A stretch of DNA of 51,337 bases from Lachnospiraceae bacterium (GCA_017461045.1 JAFTZJ010000025.1:1-51337), one strand, 5' to 3'; positions 1 through 9,304 are shown, counted from the stretch's first letter. The notes: a model not told the origin generated them from the sequence alone. Numbers and translations are program-made.

Positions 1-3000
1 GGAATGCACTTTTCAGATATTATTCCGGCTGGAATGGAATATGTTGATGGAAGTTTCTGTATTCAGAACCTTTGGGAGTGGAATGATGCAAACCGCGTTT
101 ATCTTGTACCGGTTGTTGGAAGTAATGGAGAAACCATTGCTTATGATTTCCAAACATCAGATGACCGTGTTGCACCTTTCTTGGCAAAATCTTTTCAAAT
201 TGTATACATTACGAAAATTACAGATGCAGATACAGGTGTTAAAAAGGATGCCTCTTTCACCAATAGTGCTAGCGTTACCGTTGATTTTGAAGGAGATATT
301 ACAGTAAAGGATACAGCCGTATCAACGGTAACTGGTACACCGGGTGGAACTCTCGACAAAGAATATAGCTATAAGCCGGGTACCGATTATGTAGATTGGA
401 CAGTTACCATTAATGAAGCACGTAACAACATGGAGGATATAGAAAATCCAATACTTAGAGATCAACTTGCAGAGTATTTTGATTATGTGTCCGGTACCTT
501 ATATCGCATGGATGCTGACGGTAATTTATCGGCGGTAACAGAACCATATTATGCAACCGCAATTAATAATCAATTGATAGTGCAGTTGCCGGATATCGGA
601 AGTGACTGTTTGGTATTTAAATTCCGTACACGCTTTAATGTATTGGCTGCAGAATTGATTGGGCAGAAGATTCAGAACTCAGTCACTTTGGAGGGCGTTG
701 GACATCTATATGAGAATCAGTCGAATGCAATTGAAAATGTTGCGTTTAGTTCTTCTTCGGCCGGTTCTTCTGTAAAACGTGAGATTCGTATAAAAAAGAC
801 AGACGCAAGTACAGGCAATCCTTTAGCCGGAGCAGAATTTGAATTGCTGTTAGGAACGGAAGTGATTGCAACAGCTGTATCAGGAGATGACGGATATGCA
901 GTGTTTGAAATCTCAGGTGCGGGACTTGATTTGTCACAAAATTATACTTTCAAATTAAAAGAAACAATTGCACCAGACGGTTATCAGGTCTCTGATACAC
1001 CACCGTCAGGTTATCAATACGATTCAAATAAAGCGATAATTATAAATGATTGTACGGAAGCAAATCTAAAAACAAGCACAGACGGAACAAAGTATTATGA
1101 ATTAGTTGTTCCGAATGCATCAATTAATGACTCTACAGAGATTATTATTCAGAAGAAGGATAATTCAACTCCGCAACTAGCGTTGCCGGGAGCTCTGTTT
1201 GGCTTGTATTCGGATTCAAACTGTACGAACTTAGTTGCGAAGAGAACTTCTGATGCAGAAGGTAAGGTGGTTTTCTCAGGTATCAAGATAGATGGAGATA
1301 CTGGCAACGCAACTTATTATGTGAAAGAAATTACTCCGCCTGCCGGATATAAAATCAATAATTCACTTGTAGAAGTGAGTATTAAAAAGAATGGTACAGG
1401 TATTTATGTTGTAACGTATTCCTTTGATGGAAATGTTGATCAGACAAGTTGTACCCTGATTGATGAGAAGGCATTGGGAACATACACTATTACAAAGACA
1501 GATACAAGTAGTCCGGCACAAGTATTACCGGATGCAGAATTTGGTTTGTATCGCGATGCATTATGTAGAGATTTAATTACAACTGTTACAACCGATGCTT
1601 CTGGTAAGGCAACATTTACAGATTTGGAATTGGGTAAAACTTATTATTACCGGGAAAGTGTTGCTCCGGATGGATATGTATTAGATTCAACAATTCGCTC
1701 CTTTGTAGTTGGAACCGGATTAGAGAATGATGATGTACATGATGAAATTACAATTACAAATGAGGCACAGGTTGGACGCATTGTTGTAACTAAGGTTGAC
1801 AATAATGTACCGGCAAAACCTTTAGCAGGTGTAGAATTTACATTGTATGAATCAACTGGCAATACACCGGTATCGATTCCGGGTGTAACGAATACTGTTA
1901 CAACAGATAGCTCCGGCATTGCAGTTTTCAATGATATTCCATTTGGTAAATACGTTCTAAAAGAAACAGATGGATTAGCCGGATATAAAGTGGCAGCTGA
2001 TCAAAATGTGATTGTAAATCAGCTTGATGATACAGAAATCACAGTTGTTAACGAAATTATTTATATTGATGTAGTAGTAAATAAAACAGATAATGCGTCG
2101 CCGGCACAACCATTATCCGGTGCAGTATTTGGATTGTATACAAGCAATGGCATATTTGTTCGTAGCGGTATAACCGATGAGAATGGATACTTAATTTTTA
2201 AGGATGTTCCGTATGGTGACTATTACTTGGAAGAGATGGAAGCTCCGGAAGGTTATACTAAGTGGACAGGTCGAGAAGGTATAAGTAAGACAGTTATTGA
2301 TGATAAAATTAGGTACTCACAACCACTTATATTTGAATATACGATTGAAAATGCAAAACAAAATGGAAGTATAGTAATTACAAAGGTTGATGATGTTAAA
2401 CCAAATCCAAATCCTGTAGCAGGCGCTGAGTTTATTCTGTACGACGAAAATATGTTAATCGTAGACCGAGCGTTTTCGGATACGGATGGTAAGATAACCT
2501 TCTCTGAATTGAAATATGGTACATATTATATTGAGGAGATTCAGGCTCCGGAAGGATATATTCGTGACACGGGTGTTTATAAGGTGGTTGTAAATTCGGA
2601 TACGCCGGTTACGAAACACGAATCTGGAACAACAGATAACGACAGTCTTACAATTGTCAATAAAAAGTTAGCAATCATTGCACCATTAATCAGTTTTAAG
2701 TTGAAAAAAGTTGATGAAAGTGGCAAACCGCTTGCGGATGCTGTATTTGAATTGTATGCAGATGGAGTAGGAACCGGTATAACTATGACAAGTGATGCAA
2801 GTGGCATGGTTTATTTCAGAAGAATTACAGTTACAGGCTATTCGGAAGATACAGTATTCTCAGTACGGGAAGTTTCTTCGCCGAGTGGATATACCATGGA
2901 TTCGGTAAATATTAATCTTGGAACAAGAGTTGAATCGCCATATGCGGATTCTGACGATGTAACCAAGTGGCTGTCAGATGCTGAAATTCGATGGGCTGGC

Positions 3001-6000
3001 GATGGAAGTGCAAGTAATGCTGAGATTGAAAATCAACAGATTCTTGGTAACATTTGGGTGACGAAAACTGGTTTGTTATCTACATTGTTGTTGCCGGGAG
3101 CAGAGATTACATTATATGAGGCAGATGGCATTACCCCGGTATCGATTACAGGTGTAACGAATCCGGTTGTAACGAACAATCAAGGTGTTGCAACATTTGC
3201 AAACTTGCCGATTGGTACATATTATGTAAAGGAAACAAAGGCGCCGGCGGGATATACCTTGAATACTACAGCACAAAAAGTTGTAGTCACAGAAAGTAAA
3301 ACTTACGAGGTGTCAATTAAAGATAGTCCAATTCTTGTATATGTAAGCAAGCAGAGTTTAACCGGTGTTACCGAATTACCGGGTGCGCAGATGTCGATTC
3401 GGAAAAACAGCCAGGATGGAACTATAGTTTATAGTTATACAACATCTGACACTGTTGAAAGAATTCCGGCATCATTATTAGAGACAGGAACAACCTATTA
3501 CATAGTCGAGGAACAGGCACCGAACGGTTACGGTTATATGGAGCCGGTTGGATTCACCGTTGCGAATGATGGTACAATCACTATCAGTGGTGGTGAATTG
3601 AAGGGTAATACCATTGTGGTGCGAGATCGAAAAATTGACTTAAGCATTAGTAAGCGCGACAGTGCGAACCAGACTAATGAACTTTCTGGTGCAATTTTTG
3701 GTTTGTATGATGAGAATGGAGTAGAAGTAGAACGCTTTACTTCCGGTACATCTGCTTATAATCTTACTGCTTTGGTAGCGCCAAAGAGCGGATATACACA
3801 GTATACAATTAAAGAAATCACTGCACCGGATGGATATGAAACGGCAGCACCGGTAAAGTTTGCTGTAAAATATGATGGAACGATTTATACTATAAATGAT
3901 GTCACAGGTGCCTATGAGCCAAAGGGTGAGATTACAATTCTTAATACGTTGAAGCCGTCATCAACGATTTATATACGAAAAATCGATGGTGTAACAGGCC
4001 TTGATTTGGGTGGAGCAGAATTTGTTATTAGAGATAATGAAGGAAATCCGTATGAATATGTTCGTTGGAGTTCTGATGGCACAGTTAAGAGTCTCCTTGT
4101 TGGTAATGGTGGAGAATTACTCCAGGATAAAGAATATAAATTGGTAGAAGTTAATGCACCAAAGGGATATCTTCCGGCAGAAGAAATTGTATTTGTTGTA
4201 GACTCTTCTGGAAAAATAAGTATTACGGAGGGTAATACGAATTGCCTGAATTATCAGAAGGATACAATTACAATTGAAAATTATAGTATTGCAGTGAATA
4301 TTCGTAAGCAAAACGGATTTGGTACCCTGTTAAAGGGAGCGAAACTTCGAATTGCAGAATACGATGTAGCGAATGGTGAGGTTGGTCCGACAATTTTTGA
4401 ATTTGAATCAAATAATTTGAACCCAACACTGGTTGATAATTCAGTATTAACGGAGAATAAGCGGCTTGTTGCAGGAAAAACATATGTATTACAAGAACTT
4501 GAAGCTCCGGATGGCTATCAGTTAGCTGATGATATTGTCTTTACAATCGGACTGGATGGTGTGATTACAAGAGTAGATGGTGTAGAAGTGCATGGTAATA
4601 CCATCGTAATGGAAGATGAAGAGGCAGGACTTGCAATCGGTAAGGTTTCATTAGAAGAGCAAGTAGGATTGGCAGGTTGTAAGTTGGAAGTTACAACGGT
4701 AGATGATCCGTATTTCCAGACAATGACTTGGGTAAGCGATGGAAAAACTAAGACTTGGGATTTCTTGACATTCACACCGGGATGTACATATGTATTGACT
4801 GAACTTGAAGCACCAGATGGTTATGCCTATACAGACCCAATTACATTCAAGATTGGTTTGGATGATAACAAGGTTTATATTGTTGAAGATGGAACTGAGA
4901 AGGCGGTTAAGGATCGTACAGTTTATATTGCTGATGGTATTTTGAAACTTTCAGTTGATAAATTGGATTCACTAGATAACACTTATGTAGAAGGAGCTAC
5001 GCTTGCAGTATTAGATTCTGCAGGTAATGAATGTGTACGGTTTACAACCGGCGATGGTCGGATTGATGTGGACACAAGTAAATTAATTGCAGGTAATGGT
5101 TATGTGACGGATGTTGATACGAATCCGGATGCAGTGAAGGAATATACGTTACGCGAGGTTGAAGCACCAGAATCCCACTATAAGGCAGTGGATATAAGGT
5201 TTGCAATAGATCGTGATGGACAGATATTTATCATTGAAGAACTCGCAGGAGTTAAGGATTACATTGCCGTAGATGAGAATCTTCTTACCATGTACGATGC
5301 ACCGAAGTTCTCTATTAGCAAGCAGGATATTGCCGGAGCAGAAGTGCCGGGAGCAACCATTACTATAACAACCACAGAAGATGACAACTTCCAGACCATT
5401 GAATTTGTAAGTGGTACCGTACCGAAGTATTTCGAAGATGGAACCTTTACACCGGGTATTACCTATACCTTAACTGAAACCAATGCACCGGATGGTTATG
5501 CATATGCAGAGAGCATTACCTTTAAGTTCGATGCGGATGGTAATCTGTTTATCAATGGTAAGAAATCCGATGGCAAACAGGTAGTTATGGTAGATAATGC
5601 ACTTGCTGTTATGATTAGCAAGCAGGATATCACCAATTCCAAGGAATTGGCAGGTGCGAAGCTGGTAATTAAGAATGAGGCCGGCGAAGTGATTCATAGC
5701 TTTGTTTCTACGAATACACCAACCTTATTACCGCATACATTATTTGTAGCACCGAAACCGGGCGAAATGTCATACTACTCCTTAACGGAATTAACGGCAC
5801 CGGATGGTTACGAAATTGCAGAAACCATATACTTTGCTTTGGATAGCAGCGGACAGGTTTATGTAAAGGGACCGGACGGAACCTATCAGTTAATGGATGA
5901 TAATACCGTAGTGATGTTTGATCAGCCGACCATTACCAGTGGCACCGGCATATCGAAGACACCATTAACGGGAGATCAGGTTCGAATGAAACTGGCAATC

Positions 6001-6066
6001 CTGTTAGGTATGATTAGTTTGTTTAGTGCCTTGGTATTAATTGAAAGAAGTATTTTTAAGAAGTAA
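1..6066 (+). CDS. Giant sortase-anchored SpaA/CnaB-repeat surface protein (5' partial)
   Basis: The reading frame is open to the window edge, so the true start and signal peptide lie upstream; about 2020 residues are visible. Residues 1-255 resemble the isopeptide-forming D2-type domains of Gram-positive adhesins. From about residue 258 there are 16 tandem SpaA/CnaB-like beta-sandwich domains. Each has a first-strand Lys (such as KKTD, SKQD), an E-box (such as KETKAPAGY, TELEAPDGY) and a closing Asn or Asp strand (such as TITNE, VMVDN), the expected triad for an intramolecular isopeptide bond. The C-terminus has a variant sorting signal, TPLTGD, then a hydrophobic stretch and the basic end RSIFKK, predicting covalent cell-wall attachment by sortase. 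The ligand is unknown. Early domains follow the short Cna-B pattern; later ones carry an extra strand with DGTI or DGVI. It could be a stalk protein or a pilus-like subunit; no sortase gene is in the window. Confidence 0.85.
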   Translation, partial: GMHFSDIIPAGMEYVDGSFCIQNLWEWNDANRVYLVPVVGSNGETIAYDFQTSDDRVAPFLAKSFQIVYITKITDADTGVKKDASFTNSASVTVDFEGDITVKDTAVSTVTGTPGGTLDKEYSYKPGTDYVDWTVTINEARNNMEDIENPILRDQLAEYFDYVSGTLYRMDADGNLSAVTEPYYATAINNQLIVQLPDIGSDCLVFKFRTRFNVLAAELIGQKIQNSVTLEGVGHLYENQSNAIENVAFSSSSAGSSVKREIRIKKTDASTGNPLAGAEFELLLGTEVIATAVSGDDGYAVFEISGAGLDLSQNYTFKLKETIAPDGYQVSDTPPSGYQYDSNKAIIINDCTEANLKTSTDGTKYYELVVPNASINDSTEIIIQKKDNSTPQLALPGALFGLYSDSNCTNLVAKRTSDAEGKVVFSGIKIDGDTGNATYYVKEITPPAGYKINNSLVEVSIKKNGTGIYVVTYSFDGNVDQTSCTLIDEKALGTYTITKTDTSSPAQVLPDAEFGLYRDALCRDLITTVTTDASGKATFTDLELGKTYYYRESVAPDGYVLDSTIRSFVVGTGLENDDVHDEITITNEAQVGRIVVTKVDNNVPAKPLAGVEFTLYESTGNTPVSIPGVTNTVTTDSSGIAVFNDIPFGKYVLKETDGLAGYKVAADQNVIVNQLDDTEITVVNEIIYIDVVVNKTDNASPAQPLSGAVFGLYTSNGIFVRSGITDENGYLIFKDVPYGDYYLEEMEAPEGYTKWTGREGISKTVIDDKIRYSQPLIFEYTIENAKQNGSIVITKVDDVKPNPNPVAGAEFILYDENMLIVDRAFSDTDGKITFSELKYGTYYIEEIQAPEGYIRDTGVYKVVVNSDTPVTKHESGTTDNDSLTIVNKKLAIIAPLISFKLKKVDESGKPLADAVFELYADGVGTGITMTSDASGMVYFRRITVTGYSEDTVFSVREVSSPSGYTMDSVNINLGTRVESPYADSDDVTKWLSDAEIRWAGDGSASNAEIENQQILGNIWVTKTGLLSTLLLPGAEITLYEADGITPVSITGVTNPVVTNNQGVATFANLPIGTYYVKETKAPAGYTLNTTAQKVVVTESKTYEVSIKDSPILVYVSKQSLTGVTELPGAQMSIRKNSQDGTIVYSYTTSDTVERIPASLLETGTTYYIVEEQAPNGYGYMEPVGFTVANDGTITISGGELKGNTIVVRDRKIDLSISKRDSANQTNELSGAIFGLYDENGVEVERFTSGTSAYNLTALVAPKSGYTQYTIKEITAPDGYETAAPVKFAVKYDGTIYTINDVTGAYEPKGEITILNTLKPSSTIYIRKIDGVTGLDLGGAEFVIRDNEGNPYEYVRWSSDGTVKSLLVGNGGELLQDKEYKLVEVNAPKGYLPAEEIVFVVDSSGKISITEGNTNCLNYQKDTITIENYSIAVNIRKQNGFGTLLKGAKLRIAEYDVANGEVGPTIFEFESNNLNPTLVDNSVLTENKRLVAGKTYVLQELEAPDGYQLADDIVFTIGLDGVITRVDGVEVHGNTIVMEDEEAGLAIGKVSLEEQVGLAGCKLEVTTVDDPYFQTMTWVSDGKTKTWDFLTFTPGCTYVLTELEAPDGYAYTDPITFKIGLDDNKVYIVEDGTEKAVKDRTVYIADGILKLSVDKLDSLDNTYVEGATLAVLDSAGNECVRFTTGDGRIDVDTSKLIAGNGYVTDVDTNPDAVKEYTLREVEAPESHYKAVDIRFAIDRDGQIFIIEELAGVKDYIAVDENLLTMYDAPKFSISKQDIAGAEVPGATITITTTEDDNFQTIEFVSGTVPKYFEDGTFTPGITYTLTETNAPDGYAYAESITFKFDADGNLFINGKKSDGKQVVMVDNALAVMISKQDITNSKELAGAKLVIKNEAGEVIHSFVSTNTPTLLPHTLFVAPKPGEMSYYSLTELTAPDGYEIAETIYFALDSSGQVYVKGPDGTYQLMDDNTVVMFDQPTITSGTGISKTPLTGDQVRMKLAILLGMISLFSALVLIERSIFKK

Positions 6067-6084
6067 TTCGTAGAATAATTACTT

Positions 6085-6114
6085 GCATGAAATAAGAACC
6101 CTTCTGCATATACT
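6085..6114 (+). promoter_or_regulatory. Candidate sigma-E-type promoter of spoIVA
   Basis: A GCATGAA element at 6085-6091 is followed, after 15 bases, by CATATACT at 6107-6114, which differs at one position from the sigma-E -10 consensus CATACAnT known from Bacillus. The -35 match to the KMATATT consensus is partial. Sigma-E control of spoIVA is established in B. subtilis. Initiation would fall near 6121, inside the loop of the 6097-6170 hairpin. Inferred, not proven. Confidence 0.45.
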
Positions 6115-6174
6115 GTATCAATGTATGATGTGAAAACACATAGCTATAGATACAGATATGCAGGAGGGTTTTTT
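6097..6174 (+). terminator. Long hairpin between adhesin and spoIVA, overlapping the spoIVA ribosome binding site
   Basis: Arms 6097-6119 and 6149-6170 pair over 22 bp with one bulged A (6112) and one G-U pair. A T-run follows at 6169-6174. The loop holds a smaller perfect stem, ATGTG/CACAT around AAAA. It looks like an intrinsic terminator for the adhesin gene. The 3' arm contains AGGAGG (6162-6167), the Shine-Dalgarno sequence of spoIVA, so the hairpin also masks translation on any read-through RNA. Confidence 0.75.
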
Positions 6175-7653
6175 ATGGACAATAATAGGGTAGGAACGTA
6201 TGATTTGTACGCAGATATGAAAGCCAGAACCAATGGGGAAGTGTATATTGGGGTCGTTGGCCCGGTTCGGACGGGGAAATCCACGTTTATTAAGCGGTTT
6301 ATGAATCTGATGGTGATTCCCAACATTGAAGAAGAACCGGTAAAGGTCAGGGCGAGAGATGAATTGCCAATGAGTTCTGCGGGGAAAACGGTTACCACAA
6401 CGGAGCCAAAGTTCATTCCTCAAGAGGCAGTAACCGTCAATGTAAATGACGAAGTAGAAATGAAGGTCCGCATGATAGATTGTGTGGGATTTATGGTGCC
6501 AGGGGCAGTAGGACATGAAGAAAATGGGGAAGAACGAATGGTGAAAACACCATGGTTCGATTATGAAATACCATTTACCAAAGCGGCAGAAATCGGAACC
6601 AGAAAGGTCATTCATGACCATTCTACCATTGGTATGGTAGTAACAACGGACGGAAGCTTTGGTGAACTGCCACGGGATGCATATATTGAGGCAGAACAGA
6701 GAACGATTCAGGAGATTCGGGGGTTAGGTAAACCATTTATTATATTATTAAACAGTGCAAAACCATATGCGAATGAAACTATGGATTTGGCAAAGGAATT
6801 GGAAACTGCATATGGTGTACGGGTATTACCAATCAATGCAGATCAATTGCGAAAGGAAGATATTACAGATATTCTCCAGGCGATTTTGTTAGAATTCCCT
6901 GTGGTTGAAGTGGATTTTCATATTCCCAAATGGGCAGAGGCATTGCAGTTGGAATCGGAAGTGAAGTCTGCTTTGGTATGCATGGCAAAAGAAATCATGA
7001 GTCAGGTTCATGTGGTAAGGGATGTGTATCATCTTAGTTTTCCTAGCAGTGAATACATAGAAAAAGTAAAGGTCGACGGAATTGCCTTGGACAGTGGCAA
7101 AGTAAATCTGATGATTTATGTGGATGATGCCTTCTATTATCAAATGTTAAGTACAATGCTGGGAGAAGCCGTAGAGAACGAATATCAATTCATGAAGGTG
7201 CTTCGGGAATTGGCTGAGAAGCGAAAGGAATATGAGCAGGTTGCGGCAGCACTGGAATCAGTGAAATATAAAGGCTATGGATGTGTTACACCGGCACAAA
7301 GCGATATTCGCATCGAGCAACCGGAAGTAATTCGGCATGGAAATAAGTTTGGTGTAAAAATCAAAGCAGAAGCCCCGTCGATTCATATGATTAAGGCCAA
7401 TATCACAACGGAAATCGCGCCGATTGTCGGAGCCGAGGAACAGGCAAAGGATTTGGTGCAATATATAGGCGAGGAAGGCCAGGAGGACATCTGGAATGTT
7501 AATATTTTCGGTAAAACCATTGAGCAGTTAGTGGAAGATGGTATCCGTACAAAAACCGGTAAAATTACGGATGAAAGTCAGATGAAATTGCAGGATACCA
7601 TGGAGAAAATCGTAAATGACGGTAATGGCGGAATGGTTTGTATTATTATTTAG
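6175..7653 (+). CDS. spoIVA: Stage IV sporulation protein A (spore coat morphogenetic ATPase)
   Basis: SpoIVA is the ATP-hydrolysing basement protein on which the spore coat assembles around the outer forespore membrane in the mother cell. The N-terminus has a Walker A motif, GPVRTGKST (residues 29-37), and the Walker B-like segment MIDCVGFM with Asp102. The C-terminus ends in the characteristic GGMVCIII, like the membrane-targeting tail of known SpoIVA. The start at 6175 is chosen over an in-frame ATG at 6121 because AGGAGG lies 7 bases before it and the resulting 492 residues match the length of the Bacillus protein. The start region is embedded in a long hairpin (see 6097-6174). Expression is probably mother-cell specific, which marks the organism as a spore former. 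Confidence 0.97.
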   Translation: MDNNRVGTYDLYADMKARTNGEVYIGVVGPVRTGKSTFIKRFMNLMVIPNIEEEPVKVRARDELPMSSAGKTVTTTEPKFIPQEAVTVNVNDEVEMKVRMIDCVGFMVPGAVGHEENGEERMVKTPWFDYEIPFTKAAEIGTRKVIHDHSTIGMVVTTDGSFGELPRDAYIEAEQRTIQEIRGLGKPFIILLNSAKPYANETMDLAKELETAYGVRVLPINADQLRKEDITDILQAILLEFPVVEVDFHIPKWAEALQLESEVKSALVCMAKEIMSQVHVVRDVYHLSFPSSEYIEKVKVDGIALDSGKVNLMIYVDDAFYYQMLSTMLGEAVENEYQFMKVLRELAEKRKEYEQVAAALESVKYKGYGCVTPAQSDIRIEQPEVIRHGNKFGVKIKAEAPSIHMIKANITTEIAPIVGAEEQAKDLVQYIGEEGQEDIWNVNIFGKTIEQLVEDGIRTKTGKITDESQMKLQDTMEKIVNDGNGGMVCIII

Positions 7654-7679
7654 CACAATGAAATAAGTCATGGATTTAG

Positions 7680-7708
7680 TTGTCCTTACTCTTCAATTTT
7701 GTTATACT
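7680..7708 (+). promoter_or_regulatory. Sigma-A promoter of the purine nucleoside phosphorylase gene
   Basis: TTGTCC at 7680-7685 and TATACT at 7703-7708 are separated by 17 bases. The -35 box lies in the left arm, and the -10 in the loop, of the spoIVA terminator hairpin, so promoter and terminator are superimposed. Confidence 0.7.
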
Positions 7709-7739
7709 ATTTTCTAGAAGAGTAAGGACTTATTTTTAT
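7682..7739 (+). terminator. Intrinsic terminator after spoIVA
   Basis: A perfect 13-bp inverted repeat (7682-7694 with 7717-7729) is followed by a T-rich tract at 7730-7738. The 22-base loop carries the -10 box of the next gene's promoter. Confidence 0.75.
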
Positions 7740-7798
7740 ACAGAAGGCTTGCAAATGGGATTGCAAGAGAACTGTAGATGTGAGGAAAGGAGAAGCCT

Positions 7799-8629
7799 AT
7801 GAGTGAGGTATATGATAAATTATTAGCGTGCTATGAAAGCTGTCGGAAACGGACGGATTTTCAGCCAAAGGTAGCATTGATACTGGGGTCAGGACTGGGT
7901 GCATTGGCAGATGAAATTGATATCGTTACAACCATTCCCTATTCAGAAATTGAAGGGTTTCCGCAATCGACTGTAGCCGGACACAAGGGACGGTTTGTAT
8001 TTGGTTACATTGGACAGGTTCCGGTAGTAATCATGCAGGGACGGGTTCATTATTATGAAGGATATCCGATGACGGATGTGGTGCTTCCGACCCGTTTAAT
8101 GGGTATGCTTGGAGCGAAAATCTTATTTTTAACCAATGCGGCAGGAGGAATTAATGCCGGATTCAAGCCGGGAACCTTGATGCTGATTCGGGATCAGATA
8201 TCTACCTTTGTACCATCACCTTTACTGGGTAAGAATATAGATGAACTGGGGGCACGTTTTCCGGATATGTCGGAGATTTACCGAAAGGATTTGCAGGAAA
8301 TCTTAGAAAAGAAAGCAGAAGAGTTGCAGATTCCGTTAGAAAAGGGCGTATACATTCAATTTACCGGTCCGGCATATGAAAGTCCTGCTGAGGTAAAAAT
8401 GGCAGGCCTGTTAGGGGCGGATGCCTGTGGCATGAGCACTGCCTGTGAAGCAATTGTGGCAAATCATATGGGAATGCGGGTGTGTGGTATTTCCTGCATT
8501 ACGAACATGGCAAGCGGAATTACCGGAGAGCCTTTATCTCATCAGGAGGTACAGGAGACTGCAGATCGGGTGGCAAAGCAATTTAAGCAATTGGTAAAGG
8601 CCGGTATTGAGGCGTTTGCAGATATATAA
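7799..8629 (+). CDS. punA: Purine nucleoside phosphorylase I (inosine/guanosine type)
   Basis: This enzyme cleaves inosine and guanosine with phosphate to the free base and ribose 1-phosphate in purine salvage. At 276 residues it matches the trimeric PNP family. Recognised segments are the phosphate-binding LGSGLG near residue 30, QGRVHYYEGY, TNAAGG, the base/ribose segment GPAYESPAEV, and CITNMASGI, whose Asn marks 6-oxopurine preference. The family stretch usually reading GMSTVPE reads GMSTACE here. The start follows AAAGGAG. It has its own sigma-A-type promoter (7680-7708) inside the spoIVA terminator, so it is transcribed independently of the sporulation gene. In other Bacillota this gene often sits near xerD and deoB; here it does not. 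Confidence 0.93.
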   Translation: MSEVYDKLLACYESCRKRTDFQPKVALILGSGLGALADEIDIVTTIPYSEIEGFPQSTVAGHKGRFVFGYIGQVPVVIMQGRVHYYEGYPMTDVVLPTRLMGMLGAKILFLTNAAGGINAGFKPGTLMLIRDQISTFVPSPLLGKNIDELGARFPDMSEIYRKDLQEILEKKAEELQIPLEKGVYIQFTGPAYESPAEVKMAGLLGADACGMSTACEAIVANHMGMRVCGISCITNMASGITGEPLSHQEVQETADRVAKQFKQLVKAGIEAFADI

Positions 8630-8674
8630 GTTCTTTTTTAGGATATATTAAAGCTGGAAGAAAGGAGTGTATTA

Positions 8675-8698
8675 ATGTATTTCTGCAAAAATACATAA
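8675..8698 (+). other. Seven-codon upstream reading frame in the rnhA leader
   Basis: An ATG at 8675 with a strong AAAGGAG (8661-8667) opens the peptide MYFCKNT and stops at 8696-8698. It is in the same frame as rnhA, whose ATG lies 12 bases further on without a clear Shine-Dalgarno sequence of its own. The mini-frame is itself an 8-bp hairpin (ATGTATTT/AAATACAT). It may act by reinitiation or be a decayed old start; translation is not shown. Confidence 0.4.
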
Positions 8699-8710
8699 TA
8701 CAAGTAGCAT

Positions 8711-9187
8711 ATGCATGTAACAATTTATACAGACGGATCTTCCCGTGGAAATCCGGGACCCGGTGGATATGGAACGGTTATTGAATATGTGGATACCAAA
8801 GGTGCGTTGCATACAAGAGAATATTCAGCCGGTTATATAGAAACAACCAATAATCGAATGGAGTTAATGGGAGTCATTGCCGGTTTGGAAGCATTGACAA
8901 AGCCTTGTACCATTGATTTATATTCGGATTCTCAATATGTAGTAAAGGCATTTACGGAGCATTGGATAGACGGATGGTTAAAGAAGAATTGGAAACTGAA
9001 TACCAGCTCCCCGGTTAAGAATATTGACTTATGGAAACGTCTTTTAAAAGCAAAGGAACCCCATGAAGTTACCTTTCATTGGGTAAAGGGGCATGCAGGA
9101 CATCCACAGAATGAGCGGTGCGATGCTCTGGCAACTACAGCTGCAGACGGAACAGAGAGATTGGTAGATGAGGGTTATACAGAGTAA
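8711..9187 (+). CDS. rnhA: Ribonuclease HI
   Basis: RNase HI cuts the RNA strand of RNA-DNA hybrids such as R-loops and primers. At 158 residues it has the complete DEDD metal site: Asp8 (YTDGSSRGNPG), Glu51 (NNRMEL), Asp73 (YSDSQ) and Asp138 (NERCDAL), with the catalytic-loop His128 in WVKGHAG. The basic 'handle' WLKKNWK of E. coli-type enzymes is present. The annotated ATG lacks an obvious Shine-Dalgarno; a good one lies upstream in front of a seven-codon mini-frame. It follows punA after 81 bases, with no clear terminator between them. Confidence 0.95.
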   Translation: MHVTIYTDGSSRGNPGPGGYGTVIEYVDTKGALHTREYSAGYIETTNNRMELMGVIAGLEALTKPCTIDLYSDSQYVVKAFTEHWIDGWLKKNWKLNTSSPVKNIDLWKRLLKAKEPHEVTFHWVKGHAGHPQNERCDALATTAADGTERLVDEGYTE

Positions 9188-9209
9188 AGAAATCGTAAGG
9201 TTTCTGGTA

Positions 9210-9237
9210 TTGAAATTCATTGAATGTATGATATGAT
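9210..9237 (+). promoter_or_regulatory. Sigma-A-type promoter of the zinc-ribbon membrane protein
   Basis: TTGAAA at 9210-9215 and TATGAT at 9232-9237 are spaced by 16 bases, about 65 bases before the start codon at 9305. Confidence 0.5.
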
Positions 9238-9304
9238 GTCTATATTAAGTATGAAATGCGGAATTCAAACAAATGATTGAATTGTGCACGAAAGGGGAAG
9301 TAAC

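Noticed and set aside
6118-6621. 167-codon minus-strand reading frame across the start of spoIVA
   Set aside because: It is antisense to a well-conserved protein and has no ribosome site.
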